Origin: Variovorax sp. PBS-H4
GTDB taxonomy: Bacteria; Pseudomonadota; Gammaproteobacteria; Burkholderiales; Burkholderiaceae_C
Length of the DNA stretch: 64,000 nucleotides
Direction of reading: 5' to 3'
Assembly (NCBI RefSeq): GCF_901827205.1
Contig: NZ_LR594675.1
Coordinates: 1,736,001-1,800,000, forward strand
Below, piece after piece: positions 23,565-31,955 of the stretch (positions are counted from its first letter, which is position 1; each line of letters starts with the position of its first letter). The notes under the pieces are model-generated. The model worked only from the letters and a program-made list of their open reading frames with translations, ran no database searches and was not told the DNA's origin. The position numbers were made by a program, and so were the translations under genes.

Positions 23565-26168
23565 TCACGGCACGTTCGAAGAGTGCACAGCGAACGGCTT
23601 GAAGGGCAGTGCCAGCTTGCCGGCGTACTCGCCGTTGGACGTCATCGTCGGGCACACACCCGGCGCGGAACAGAAGTTGTTGTCCGGGTAGATCAGGTCG
23701 CCGAAGCGGTAGTTGTCGATGCTCTGGCCGCTGTAGTTCGCCACGCTCACGATGTTGCCTTGCGTGGAGTAGTTGTCGGACATCGTCACCATGACCGGGT
23801 CCACGCGCGAGTCCTCCATCGTGCGCATGACGGTGCCGCTGTTGCCGTCGGCGGCGAACTTCACCCAGCCCCACTTGCGATTGGCGCGATCGGTGAAGAT
23901 CAGCATCGTGTTGATGGGGTCGGCCTGGCCCGGGTAGTCCTTGGCCGCGGCCAGGTGCGTGATGTTGCTGCCCAGCCCCGTCATGACGCCGACTTGGGCG
24001 ACCTCGGCAGGCGTGCCGGCCACGGGCTTGGCGCCCTGCACATACCCGCCCAGCGAGTACATGTACACCTTGCCGTTTTCGGTGGCGACCCAGGCGCGTG
24101 CGTAGTGCGGGTTCGCCTCCCAGTACATGTCGTTCGGCGGCGCCATGCGACGGCGGTCGTCCTTGCTCCAGTAGTTGTAGGTCGAGGTCGTGAGGACACT
24201 GGTGGGCTTGTCGGCCAGCGTGATCGTCTTGATGACCGCCGGTGCCGCCTGCGGACGATCCGCCAGCAGGTAGGGCCACTGGTTGGCGGCCAGGCCGACG
24301 TTCTGCGTTTCCAGGTTGCTGGCGGCGCTGCCGAGGTACATCTCGTTCGTGTACTTGAACAACGGGCCGAGATCGACGAAGGCAACAGTCTTCTCCGACT
24401 TCGACGCGACCACTGCGATGCCGCCCTTGGCGTATCTCTCGTAGTAATCGCCGCCCGGCAGCAGCTTGCCCCGGTTGCCGGACATCGGCGAGGCTTCCTT
24501 CGCCATGCCCGACAAGCTGCCGCTGCTGGTGTACACGACCGCCGCATACGGGTGCATGCCTGTCGTCACCTTGATCGACGTGGGCGCCTTCATGTTGGCA
24601 GGCAGATCGACGTAGCCGAGCACCTTCATGAAGATGTAGTTGCCCTGGTTGAAGAAGCCGGGATGCACCATGTCCATCCAGTCGTGCCACCAGTCGTACT
24701 TGGGGCCGTTGAGCGTGCAGCCCTCGCAGGAGCCGCCGAGCGAGACGACCGCGACCTGGCCCTTGTGGTTGATCGTGTCCCACACCGTGACGAATGCGAA
24801 CTCCCCGCCGCCGGTGACGGAAATGGCGGTCGGCACCTTGCCCAGCGCCAGCTTGACGCTGGCACGGTTCTGTGCGGTGTACGTGCCGACGGTGAAGATC
24901 GTTGCCGGCTTCGTGGGGCTGCCCTGCGTCGCGATCAGCGACAGGCGCGTCGACGGGCTGTCCGCCGCGTTTTCGCCGCGGTCTTCCACGATGGGCAGGT
25001 CTGCCGGCTCGTTCGGCGACAACACGCCCGCGGCGTAGTAGGTGTCGATCGAGCTGGGTGTCATGCGCTTGTCTTGCCACATCAGCTGCGGGCGCTGCAT
25101 GAAGGTCACGCGGTCGGTCGCCTGCGACTGGAACCACGCCACCGAGCTGGACAGCGAGCTGCCGGTGGCGGGTGTGCCGATGGACGCGCCATGGATGCTC
25201 ACGTACAGGTTGCTTGCGGCGTTGTTCTCGGCACCGAGTTGGTAAAAGATGTCATTGCCCACGCTGTGATTGATCGCGCCGACGTCGCCCCGCAGCGGAA
25301 GCGTGTTGACGCCGGTGCGCGTCGCCGCTGGTCCGAACCGGTACGCCACGCCCTCGGCCTGGCCGAACTTGTAGGCGATGTTGTCGTAGGCACTGGCAAC
25401 GATCGCGCCAGAGCTGTCCACCACATCGCCGGCGATGGGCGTGGGTGCCGGTGCCGGGGCCGGAGCCGGGGCCGGGGCCGGGGCCGGGGCTGGAGCCGGA
25501 GCAGGGGCCGGGGCTGTCGCAATCGGAGCCGTGATGGATTTGGTGGGCGAGTCGAGCTCGGTCGCGGGCCCGGCCGAGATGCATGATTTCGCCGTCATGA
25601 ACGCAGGATCGTCGCCGAAGAAGGTGTTGGTGCACGCTGCCGTCCCGCTGACCGTTCTGGTGATCCAGCGCGAGTCGGCGCCGTACTTCACCAGGGTGGC
25701 GGCGGACACCGTGAACGAGGAACCTTCCTGCGCGAGCACGGTTCCCGCAGGGGGCGCGGGTTGCACGTAGCAGGCCTTCGCGACGTATTCCAGCGGGTCG
25801 CGGCCGAATGTGTTGTTGTTGCAGGCCACGGCGCCAGTGAGCGTCTTGCTCGTCCAGCCCGAATTTGCGCCGTACTGCACGAGCGTGGACGCGGACAACT
25901 GGAAGGTCTGGCCTTCGTCCGCGACCTTGACCCAACTCGAATCGAGCTTGCTGAGTGCAGCCTCCTTGCTTGCGACGGGCGCGGGCGCGGGCGCAGGCGC
26001 CGGCTCATTGGCCCCTGCAGTGGTCGACGCCACCGGCGAAGCCGTCAGCCCATCCGTGCCTTGAGGCAGAGCGAAGCCGCCGCCTGAGCCGCTTCCGCCG
26101 CCTCCGCAGCCTGCGAGTGCACCTGCTGCCACTAGAAGCAGAAGGGCGCATTGGTCGATCTTGCTCAC
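23565..26168 (-). CDS. Large exported lipoprotein with duplicated N-terminal domain and Ala-Pro linker
   Basis: 867 codons from a GTG at 26168 with AGGAG 8-12 bp before it. A lipobox LAGC at residues 18-21 predicts lipidation at Cys21, followed by a Gly-rich stretch. Residues about 81-134 and 142-197 are two copies of one small domain (STLVQYGANSGW versus ATLVKYGADSRW), each with a cysteine pair 17 apart (116/133 and 179/196). An (AP)n linker covers about 219-243. The remaining 600 residues are beta-rich, with repeated VxxxGxxxxA strands and WWHDWMDMVHPG near 475, and could form a propeller. I do not recognise a catalytic motif. Likely outer-membrane or surface-exposed. The gene is alone, with its own terminator. 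Confidence 0.75.
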   Translation of the reverse strand: MSKIDQCALLLLVAAGALAGCGGGGSGSGGGFALPQGTDGLTASPVASTTAGANEPAPAPAPAPVASKEAALSKLDSSWVKVADEGQTFQLSASTLVQYGANSGWTSKTLTGAVACNNNTFGRDPLEYVAKACYVQPAPPAGTVLAQEGSSFTVSAATLVKYGADSRWITRTVSGTAACTNTFFGDDPAFMTAKSCISAGPATELDSPTKSITAPIATAPAPAPAPAPAPAPAPAPAPAPAPTPIAGDVVDSSGAIVASAYDNIAYKFGQAEGVAYRFGPAATRTGVNTLPLRGDVGAINHSVGNDIFYQLGAENNAASNLYVSIHGASIGTPATGSSLSSSVAWFQSQATDRVTFMQRPQLMWQDKRMTPSSIDTYYAAGVLSPNEPADLPIVEDRGENAADSPSTRLSLIATQGSPTKPATIFTVGTYTAQNRASVKLALGKVPTAISVTGGGEFAFVTVWDTINHKGQVAVVSLGGSCEGCTLNGPKYDWWHDWMDMVHPGFFNQGNYIFMKVLGYVDLPANMKAPTSIKVTTGMHPYAAVVYTSSGSLSGMAKEASPMSGNRGKLLPGGDYYERYAKGGIAVVASKSEKTVAFVDLGPLFKYTNEMYLGSAASNLETQNVGLAANQWPYLLADRPQAAPAVIKTITLADKPTSVLTTSTYNYWSKDDRRRMAPPNDMYWEANPHYARAWVATENGKVYMYSLGGYVQGAKPVAGTPAEVAQVGVMTGLGSNITHLAAAKDYPGQADPINTMLIFTDRANRKWGWVKFAADGNSGTVMRTMEDSRVDPVMVTMSDNYSTQGNIVSVANYSGQSIDNYRFGDLIYPDNNFCSAPGVCPTMTSNGEYAGKLALPFKPFAVHSSNVP
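25446..25515. repeat. GGGGCC/GGAGCC short tandem repeat encoding an Ala-Pro linker
   Basis: About 70 bp of near-perfect 6-bp units (GGGGCC, GGAGCC, GGTGCC, GGGGCT). On the minus strand it encodes alternating Ala and Pro in the lipoprotein. Slippage would change linker length in multiples of two residues without breaking the frame. A shorter Ala-Pro tract lies near 25980-26005. Confidence 0.85.
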
Positions 26169-26480
26169 ACTGAACTCCTGTTCGATCTAAAATTCGGAAA
26201 AAAGAATTCCCCGCGCTTGAAAGAAGCGCGCAAAGAAATTGCTCAATAAGCTGCTGAAAACCGGGAGGGCGGACGGCCCGCGATGGCCCACGAAGGGCTG
26301 GAGGGATGGGGCACACGTAGTCCGTGCTCAACCCTGTGCGTGGTGCGGGCCCTGGGGCCGCTGCAACCGACTTGTTGTCGGTTTTTGAGTACTTAGGTAC
26401 TTAAATAAGCTGCATTAACTGCGCCTAATCGCTGCGATTCGCTGCGAGAAACTCCTTCAGGGTGTTGCTTTCGCTTGTGT

Positions 26481-26506
26481 CAATAGATATCGGATGGGAT
26501 CTATTG
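26481..26506. promoter_or_regulatory. Inverted repeat CAATAGAT-N10-ATCTATTG
   Basis: A perfect 8-bp dyad with 10-bp spacer, located about 310 bp upstream of the lipoprotein start within the AT-rich gap. It is a plausible binding site for a dimeric regulator; the regulator is not known. Confidence 0.4.
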
Positions 26507-26666
26507 TCAGCCGACAGCCCGTGCTTGTGTAGGACAACATGCCGCCGCATGGGAATTAATTCACGACTTTTGGCAATGTCGCAACAAAATTAGCGCAATG
26601 AAGTAGTTCGGCTTAATAACCATTTTGGGTACGTTTGCGGCTTTTTTTGGCGCCGTCCCCTGTTGG

Positions 26667-26696
26667 CCTAATTCGAATTAAGCTGAAAGAATTAGG
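26667..26696. promoter_or_regulatory. Inverted repeat CCTAATTC-N14-GAATTAGG
   Basis: A perfect 8-bp dyad separated by 14 bp; the inner edge also contains the palindrome AATTCGAATT. No gene starts directly beside it, so its role is open. Confidence 0.35.
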
Positions 26697-26749
26697 AGTG
26701 CATTTGAATTGCCCGGCGAAGCAGGCAAGTCCTGGCCAGGGAGGCGATG

Positions 26750-26770
26750 GGGCCGCTGTGGCAGCGGCCC
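26750..26770 (-). terminator. Hairpin downstream of the minus-strand CoA-transferase gene
   Basis: GGGCCGCTG and CAGCGGCCC form a perfect 9-bp stem with a 3-nt loop, 10 bp after the stop of the gene at 26781. No U tract follows on the minus strand, so termination efficiency is uncertain. Confidence 0.5.
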
Positions 26771-26780
26771 GGCCGGGCGA

Positions 26781-28013
26781 TCAAACGATGCCGGCTGCCT
26801 GAAAGGCGCTCATCTCTTCCTGCGAGACCTTGGCGAGGCGCGACAGGACTTCGGCCGTGTGCTGGCCGGGAAGGGGGGCAGGATTCCGATACCCGCCCGG
26901 CGTGCGGCTGAACTTGAGGGGAAATCCAGCTGCAGCAGCCTCGACTTCGCCGCCGGAAAGCGGATTCCAGACCGGCTCGATCATCGAGCGATCATGGAGA
27001 TGGCGCCAATGCATCACGTCATCGATGCTGCGCACGGGACTGCAGGGGACCTTGGCATCGGTCAGATGCTCGATCACGCTCGCAGTCGTTTCCTGGCCAG
27101 CCCACGCTGCGACGATCTCGTCCACTTGGGCGTTGTTGGCGAGGCGCCAGGCCAGGCGGCCAAACTCAGGATGTTCAAGCAGGTCGTTTCGTCGCATCAC
27201 GCGAACGAGTGCGGCCCAGTCGTCTTGCGTGGCTGCACCGATGACGACCCAGCCGTCGAGCGTTCGATACGCATTGAAGGGCGAGAACCGCATGATGCGG
27301 CTTCCTTGCCGAGCGTTCAGCCCCAGCCGCTCATAGCAGTCGAGAGGTTCGTCGAAGATCAGCGAGAACAGGCAGTCGACCATCGACACATCGACAGCCT
27401 GGCCGGTGCCGGTGCGTTCCCGATGCAGCAGTGCGGCGACGATGCCGTTGGCAGCAAAGACACCGGCGATGGCGTCCGAGATCGGGGAGCCGGCCTTCAC
27501 GGGCCCGGAGTCCGGCTGCCCCGTGATGCTCATGAGACCGACCGCCGCCTGCACCATCGGGTCGTACGCTTTCAGGTTCCGGTCTGGTCCGGTCGCGCCG
27601 TACCCGGACAGTGCACAGTAGACGAGTCGCGGATTCGCCTCCCTGAGTCGCGTGTAGCCGATGCCCAGTCTGTCCGCGACGCCAGCGCTGAAGTTCTCGA
27701 TCACCACGTCCGCCTTGGCAACCATCTTCAGGAACAGCGCCACGCCGCGCCCGGATTTCAGGTTCAAGGTGACGGATTTTTTTCCGCGTGATCGTTTCAG
27801 GTAGGCCAGGCCCATGTCCTGGTCCGTCTGGCGATCGAACGACACGCCTTGCGGCCCGGCATACGGGGGCGCAAAGGCAGTAGGGTCCCCGGTTCGCGGA
27901 TCATCGATCTTGATGACCTCTGCTCCCATGCCGGCGAGCAGGAGCGTGGCTTGAGGTCCGGAGAAGAAGCGGGTCAGATCGAGGACGACGATGCCGTCCA
28001 GTATGTTGCTCAT
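26781..28013 (-). CDS. Class III (CaiB/BaiF) CoA-transferase
   Basis: 410 codons, standard length. Family motifs: LDGIVVLDLTRFFSGPQATLL at the N-terminus, LNLKSGRGVALFLKM near 84, VVIENFSAGVADRLGIGY near 103, LSGYGATGP near 135 and the catalytic aspartate Asp151 in AYDPMVQAAVGL, then GQAVDVSMVDCL near 206. The enzyme swaps CoA between carboxylic acids. It lies 96 bp downstream of, and reads the same way as, the LysR gene, and a T-N11-A palindrome sits between the two, so it is likely LysR-controlled. A second CoA-transferase of the same class lies at 30609-31877 on the other side of the regulator. Confidence 0.92.
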   Translation of the reverse strand: MSNILDGIVVLDLTRFFSGPQATLLLAGMGAEVIKIDDPRTGDPTAFAPPYAGPQGVSFDRQTDQDMGLAYLKRSRGKKSVTLNLKSGRGVALFLKMVAKADVVIENFSAGVADRLGIGYTRLREANPRLVYCALSGYGATGPDRNLKAYDPMVQAAVGLMSITGQPDSGPVKAGSPISDAIAGVFAANGIVAALLHRERTGTGQAVDVSMVDCLFSLIFDEPLDCYERLGLNARQGSRIMRFSPFNAYRTLDGWVVIGAATQDDWAALVRVMRRNDLLEHPEFGRLAWRLANNAQVDEIVAAWAGQETTASVIEHLTDAKVPCSPVRSIDDVMHWRHLHDRSMIEPVWNPLSGGEVEAAAAGFPLKFSRTPGGYRNPAPLPGQHTAEVLSRLAKVSQEEMSAFQAAGIV

Positions 28014-28095
28014 GCCTGTACCTTGATACGGCCCTCGCCGATCGAGTCAGTCTAGGCAATACCAGGGACGGCGGCCAATAGTCGATTCCGCTGTG

Positions 28096-28116
28096 GGTAT
28101 AGACGAGGCTTATACC
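28096..28116. promoter_or_regulatory. Candidate LysR operator upstream of the CoA-transferase gene
   Basis: GGTATA-N9-TATACC is a perfect dyad with an internal T-N11-A (28100 and 28112). It overlaps the stop codon of the LysR gene and lies about 85 bp upstream of the CoA-transferase ATG at 28013, a usual position for LysR activation. Confidence 0.5.
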
Positions 28117-29087
28117 TTTGTCGTCGAAGCACTGGCGCCGACTTCGGCACCGATCCACACCGAGTCGCGCACAAGCGACGTGCTGACTTCAATGATGAGT
28201 TCGGAAATGCAGGTCGCGGCCGCGCTGAGCGCAACGATGTCGTAGGTGCACAGAGAGACACCCCGCGTCAGCTTCACACCGGCAATGCGGTGGGCAGTGA
28301 CCCCGTCGTGATGGGTGGCCCCCGAGAGCGCGGAAGCCGACAGGATGGACGAGGCCAGGCCGCTGGCCACGACGGACTTGATGGTCGGCAGCGAATCCAG
28401 TTCGGCGATCACCACGAGCGGCAGGCCTGCCGCGTCGAAAGCGCGGTTCACGATCTGTCGCGTCGCGTTGGCTGCCCCGGGCAGGGCAAATCGGTGCGTG
28501 GATGCCTCGTCCAGCGAGATCGGTTTTCCAGACCTCTTTTTACCGGCCGACAACAGGAACAGTTCCTCGACGAGCAATGGCGTCACGTGGAGGTTGGACA
28601 CCTGCTTGGCCGCAAGGACGGCGGCTCCCTGCATCTCGGCCGCGTCGAAAAGCAAGGACATCTCCACGCGGCCATTGACGACGAGATCGCGCAGATGCCC
28701 GCTCAGGCCTTCGATGATCTGCAGCCGGATACCCGGGTAGCGCGCCTGGGCTGCCGCGATCAAAGGCGTTGCGAGCATGTTCGCAACGCTCGTCGGCATT
28801 CCGATCGACACGACGCCCATGGGGTCGGACCCGGCGTGAGTCACTTCCGTCTTGAGCCGGTCCATCAAGCGCAGCACGCTTTGCGCATGGCGGTACAGGA
28901 CCATGCCTGCGTCTGTCGCGGCGACGCCCCGCACGGAGCGGGACAGCAGCTTCACATTCAGTTCTGACTCGAGGCTTGCCACCTGCTGACTCAGTGCCGG
29001 CTGCACGATGCACAGATCCGCAGCCGCGCGTGACAAGCTGCCCAATTCGACGATCCGCACGAAATAGCGTAGTTGTCGCAGTTCCAT
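28110..29087 (-). CDS. LysR-family transcriptional regulator
   Basis: 325 codons from the ATG at 29087 (MELRQLRYFVRIVE), the classical start of the NAC/CbbR-like branch. The helix-turn-helix is GSLSRAAADLCIVQPALSQQVASLESEL with KLLSRSVRGVAATDAG as wing. The effector domain begins near residue 93 (GVVSIGMPTSVANML). The gene is divergent from the GST/CoA-transferase operon across 170 bp and co-directional with the other CoA-transferase, so it could coordinate both arms of the locus. An upstream frame to 29111 adds only eight residues without homology. Confidence 0.9.
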   Translation of the reverse strand: MELRQLRYFVRIVELGSLSRAAADLCIVQPALSQQVASLESELNVKLLSRSVRGVAATDAGMVLYRHAQSVLRLMDRLKTEVTHAGSDPMGVVSIGMPTSVANMLATPLIAAAQARYPGIRLQIIEGLSGHLRDLVVNGRVEMSLLFDAAEMQGAAVLAAKQVSNLHVTPLLVEELFLLSAGKKRSGKPISLDEASTHRFALPGAANATRQIVNRAFDAAGLPLVVIAELDSLPTIKSVVASGLASSILSASALSGATHHDGVTAHRIAGVKLTRGVSLCTYDIVALSAAATCISELIIEVSTSLVRDSVWIGAEVGASASTTKV

Positions 29088-29170
29088 GCCTTGAGTGTCC
29101 CACGCAGGCAACCCGCCGCATCGCCGGGCAGCGCGGGAAAGAGTCCCCAGCGATCTGTCTGGGTGATGCC

Positions 29171-29184
29171 GGAATCTCGATTCC
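29171..29184. promoter_or_regulatory. Palindrome in the divergent LysR/GST promoter region
   Basis: GGAATC-TC-GATTCC is a perfect dyad located 74 bp upstream of the ATG at 29258 and 84 bp upstream of the LysR ATG. It is a candidate regulator site; it does not share sequence with the dyad at 28096. Confidence 0.4.
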
Positions 29185-29257
29185 CTATTTTTCGTCGTGA
29201 GTAGCCAGACCTAGACTGGCCCCCGACCAACGTGCTACGAAGAGACGGAGCCAGCAG

Positions 29258-29890
29258 ATGAGCAAGCCACAAGTCGAGATGTATTGGGATGCCGGCAGCA
29301 CCAACACCTATTTCGCACTCAAACTGATCAAGCCGATCCTGGAGAAGCACAACGCCGAGCTGGTACTGCAGCCCTACAACGTGGGGTACGTCTTTCGCAG
29401 CAACAACTACGAGTTGATGAAGGAGCCCAAGGCCAAGCTGCGGGCCCGCAAGACCGACCTGATGCGGTGGGCTGCAAAGTACGACCTGCCGTTCCAGATC
29501 CCGAGACAGTTCCCGATCAAGTCGAGCCGCATCCTGCGTGGCTCGCTCGCCATGCGCCGCAAGGGACTGGAGCTGCAGTTCGTCGAGCGGGTCTTCGATG
29601 CCTATTGGCAGGAGGGCAACGCGACCGTGGCCGAGTACGAGGGCCTGCGGCCCATTGTCACGGCGCTCGGTGTCGACGCGGACTGGTTCGAACAGCTTGC
29701 GGCGAGCGAAGAGATTGCTGCCGAGGTTGCCCGCAGCACGGACTGCGGGATCGAGCGCGGCGTCTTCGGCGTTCCGATGATCTTCGTCGAGAACGAGATG
29801 TTCTGGGGCAAGGACCGCATGGAGTTCGTCGATGACGAGCTCACGCGCCTCGCAGCCCGCGCTGGGCAGGCAACGGAGCAGTCGGCATGA
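29258..29890 (+). CDS. DsbA-fold protein, 2-hydroxychromene-2-carboxylate isomerase / kappa-GST type
   Basis: 210 codons. The N-terminus VEMYWDAGSTNTYFALKLIKPIL matches the thioredoxin-like start of HCCA isomerases and kappa-class GSTs, where a Ser at this position (Ser14 here) activates glutathione. The cis-Pro loop is GVFGVPMIFVENEMFWGKDRMEFV near 168-190, also family-typical. A helical insert with PIKSSRILRGSLAMRRKG lies between. The protein is probably glutathione-dependent and isomerises or transfers on an aromatic or unsaturated substrate; it is not shown to act in naphthalene breakdown since no other nah gene is present. Its stop overlaps the start of the next GST gene (ATGA). Confidence 0.85.
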   Translation: MSKPQVEMYWDAGSTNTYFALKLIKPILEKHNAELVLQPYNVGYVFRSNNYELMKEPKAKLRARKTDLMRWAAKYDLPFQIPRQFPIKSSRILRGSLAMRRKGLELQFVERVFDAYWQEGNATVAEYEGLRPIVTALGVDADWFEQLAASEEIAAEVARSTDCGIERGVFGVPMIFVENEMFWGKDRMEFVDDELTRLAARAGQATEQSA

Positions 29891-30603
29891 TCGACCTGTA
29901 CTTCTGGAGCACGCCAAACGGCTACAAGGTCTCCATCCTGCTGGAAGAGCTCGAGCTCCCCTACCGGGTCATACCGGTGCATATCGGGAAGGGCGACCAG
30001 TTCAAGCCCGAGTTTCTGCGTATCAGCCCGAACAACAAGATTCCCGCGATCGTCGACCCCGATGGACCCGGCGGCGAGCCCGTGGCGCTGTTCGAGTCGG
30101 GCGCGATCATGATGTATCTCGCGGAGAAGACCGGATGGCGCTTTCTGCCCGAGCCGATGCGGCGGCGCTACGAAGTCGTTCAATGGTTGATGTTCCAGAT
30201 GGGAGGAGTGGGGCCGATGCTCGGCCAGGCGCACCACTTTCGCAAGTACGCGCCGGAACCCATTCCTTATGCCGTGGATCGCTACACGAACGAAGCGGCG
30301 CGACTGTATCGGGTCATCGACCAGCGCTTGTCCGAGGCGACTTATCTCGGAGGCGACGAGTACTCCATTGCCGACATGGCGACCTACCCCTGGCTTCGTG
30401 CCTACAGGTGGCAGGGCCAGGACATCGAGGACTACCCGCACCTGAAGCGCTGGTATCTCGCCGTTCGAGCAAGGCCGGCCGTCCAGCGGGGCCTGGCGGT
30501 TCTTTCGGAGAAGGTGGACAGAACTGCATCGAAGCCGACCGGCGAGCGTTGGGACAACCTGTTTGGCAGCGCGCAATTCGACAAGCGCCCGGCTGCGGAG
30601 TGA
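29887..30603 (+). CDS. Glutathione S-transferase, Nu-class-like (YfcG/YghU type)
   Basis: 238 codons; ATG overlaps the preceding stop by 4 bp. The N-terminal thioredoxin domain reads YFWSTPNGYKVSILLEELEL, then ISPNNKIPAIVDPDG and FESGAIMMYLAEK, which are the hallmark segments of the Nu-class GSTs with Thr9 and Asn11 as the likely thiol-site residues. The C-terminal helical domain (about 100-210) ends with YSIADMATYPWLRAYRW, the usual N-capping box. Nu-class enzymes bind two glutathiones or GSSG and act as disulfide reductases or lyases. The operon also holds glutathione reductase, which fits a step that consumes two GSH. Confidence 0.9.
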   Translation: MIDLYFWSTPNGYKVSILLEELELPYRVIPVHIGKGDQFKPEFLRISPNNKIPAIVDPDGPGGEPVALFESGAIMMYLAEKTGWRFLPEPMRRRYEVVQWLMFQMGGVGPMLGQAHHFRKYAPEPIPYAVDRYTNEAARLYRVIDQRLSEATYLGGDEYSIADMATYPWLRAYRWQGQDIEDYPHLKRWYLAVRARPAVQRGLAVLSEKVDRTASKPTGERWDNLFGSAQFDKRPAAE

Positions 30604-30608
30604 AGACC

Positions 30609-31877
30609 ATGGCATTGCCGATGCTCGAGGGCATTCGCGTTCTGGACCTGACCCAGATCGTCGCCGGTCCCACCTGTTCGCGTCTCCTCGCAGACGCAGG
30701 CGCCGAGGTGGTCAAGCTGGAACTTGCGCCATCCGGAGATCGAACCCGGGTTGGGGGCTTGCGCACGAATCATCCCGAATTCAAGGGCGACTCGCAGAGC
30801 ACCTACTTCTTTCAGCACAACCATTCCAAGTCGAGTCTGGCGCTGGACTTCAAACACCCCAAGGGCCGGGAACTGATCAAGCGGCTCGTCGCAAGTTTCG
30901 ACGTGCTCGTCGAGAACTTCTCGCCCGGCGTGATGGCGCGAGCAGGACTGGCTTACGAGGATCTCAAGGCGATCAATCCTCGGCTGGTCATGTGCTCGAT
31001 CTCACTGGCCGGCCAGACCGGTCCTTTGAGCCAGAAGCCCGGCTATGACTACATTGCCCAGGCCTACGCGGGGGTGACGGATCTCATCGGTGACCCGAAC
31101 GGTGCGCCCTCCTTGATCACGATGGCCATCGGCGACACCTCGACGGGCATCGCTGCGGCCATGGCCGTCGGCTTCGCCTTGCTCCATCGCGAACGGACCG
31201 GCGAAGGGCAGCACGTGGAGGCTTCGCTGCTTGACACCTACTTCACCATGCACGAAGTGGCGGTGCCGCGAGTTGCGCTGCGCAAGGGTTACACGCCGAA
31301 GCGCACGGGATCCCAGCACCCCGATGGCGGGCCCACCGGCATCTTCGTCTGCTCCGACGGTACCTATCTCACGCTCGCGATCCTGCCGCACCAATGGCGA
31401 CAGTTCGTCGATACCCTGGAAATGCCGCAGCTGCTGGCCGATCCCCGATTCGCGTCTGCTTCGCTGCGGCGGGACAACAACGCGGCATTGAAGGCGATCC
31501 TGGAGGAGTGGCTGGCCCGCTTTCCGTCGCGGGACGCGGCCATCGAGCGCCTCGAGATGAACCGCATCCCCGTTGCGCCGGTTCTTACGCTCAACGAAGC
31601 CATGGCACATCCTCATCTGCGCGAGCGAGGAACCGTGCGCCGCGTCAGGGATCGCGCCCTGGGTGAGTTCGACATCCCGGGATCGCCCGTCCGCTTCTCC
31701 GCAAGACCGCCTGCCGAAGCGGTGCATGCCGATCGTCTCGGCGAGCACAACATGGCGATTCTGGGCAAGTACCTGGGCCTCTCACCGGAGGACGTGAACG
31801 ACCTTCACCAGGAAGGTGTCCTGGTGCGCGACGCCACGCTCGCGTCCGATCGGAGGGCGCCGCCCTCCACCTCATGA
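30609..31877 (+). CDS. Class III (CaiB/BaiF) CoA-transferase
   Basis: 422 codons from the ATG at 30609, 6 bp after the GST stop. Motifs: LEGIRVLDLTQIVAGPTCSRLL, VVKLELAPSGDRTR near 34, SLALDFKHPKGRELI near 76, VLVENFSPGVMARAGLAYEDL near 99 and the catalytic Asp147 in KPGYDYIAQAYAGV; GQHVEASLLDTYFTMHE near 200. Same family as the enzyme at 26781 but clearly divergent from it (different YD context), so not a recent duplicate. Position directly after two GST-fold genes suggests that its acyl substrate is a product or an adduct of glutathione chemistry, as for the CoA-transferase IsoG in isoprene degradation (comparison by context only). Confidence 0.93.
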   Translation: MALPMLEGIRVLDLTQIVAGPTCSRLLADAGAEVVKLELAPSGDRTRVGGLRTNHPEFKGDSQSTYFFQHNHSKSSLALDFKHPKGRELIKRLVASFDVLVENFSPGVMARAGLAYEDLKAINPRLVMCSISLAGQTGPLSQKPGYDYIAQAYAGVTDLIGDPNGAPSLITMAIGDTSTGIAAAMAVGFALLHRERTGEGQHVEASLLDTYFTMHEVAVPRVALRKGYTPKRTGSQHPDGGPTGIFVCSDGTYLTLAILPHQWRQFVDTLEMPQLLADPRFASASLRRDNNAALKAILEEWLARFPSRDAAIERLEMNRIPVAPVLTLNEAMAHPHLRERGTVRRVRDRALGEFDIPGSPVRFSARPPAEAVHADRLGEHNMAILGKYLGLSPEDVNDLHQEGVLVRDATLASDRRAPPSTS

Positions 31878-31955
31878 GCTTCGTTCCGGGCGCGTAACAG
31901 AGCTGCGCCTGCCCTGCCGGGCATGAGCAGCGCGACAGAATCCAAGGAGACAACC

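Larger units (their letters stand above)
26169..26780. other. 612-bp intergenic region, AT-richer than the surroundings
   Basis: No convincing gene: open frames here are short or on the wrong codon bias. The stretch about 26200-26710 is visibly richer in A and T than the rest of the window. It contains a tandem pair TCGCTGCGAT/TCGCTGCGAG (26429-26448), a GTACTTAGGTACTTAA repeat near 26383-26402, and two inverted repeats listed separately. The left end must hold the promoter of the lipoprotein gene; the right end holds a hairpin after the CoA-transferase gene. It may be an old insertion scar or a multi-site control region; I saw no inverted-repeat ends or target duplications of a transposon. 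Confidence 0.5.

Noticed and set aside
21064..23691. 875-codon open frame on the plus strand over maeB
   Set aside because: It is antisense to the full-length, motif-complete maeB gene; its translation is low-complexity Arg/Gly/Asp/His with no domain. Long antisense frames are expected at this GC content.
25446..25515. GGGGCC-type tandem repeat as a CRISPR array
   Set aside because: Units are 6 bp without spacers and encode an in-frame Ala-Pro linker.
23583..25586. 667-codon open frame on the plus strand over the lipoprotein gene
   Set aside because: Antisense shadow; the minus-strand gene has a lipobox, ribosome site and its own terminator.
26169..26780. Insertion sequence or prophage remnant
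   Set aside because: AT-richer composition, but no transposase or integrase fragment, terminal inverted repeats or target duplication were found.
29258..29890. NahD of naphthalene degradation
   Set aside because: Family is right but no other naphthalene or salicylate genes are adjacent; GST and CoA-transferase neighbours suggest a different substrate.
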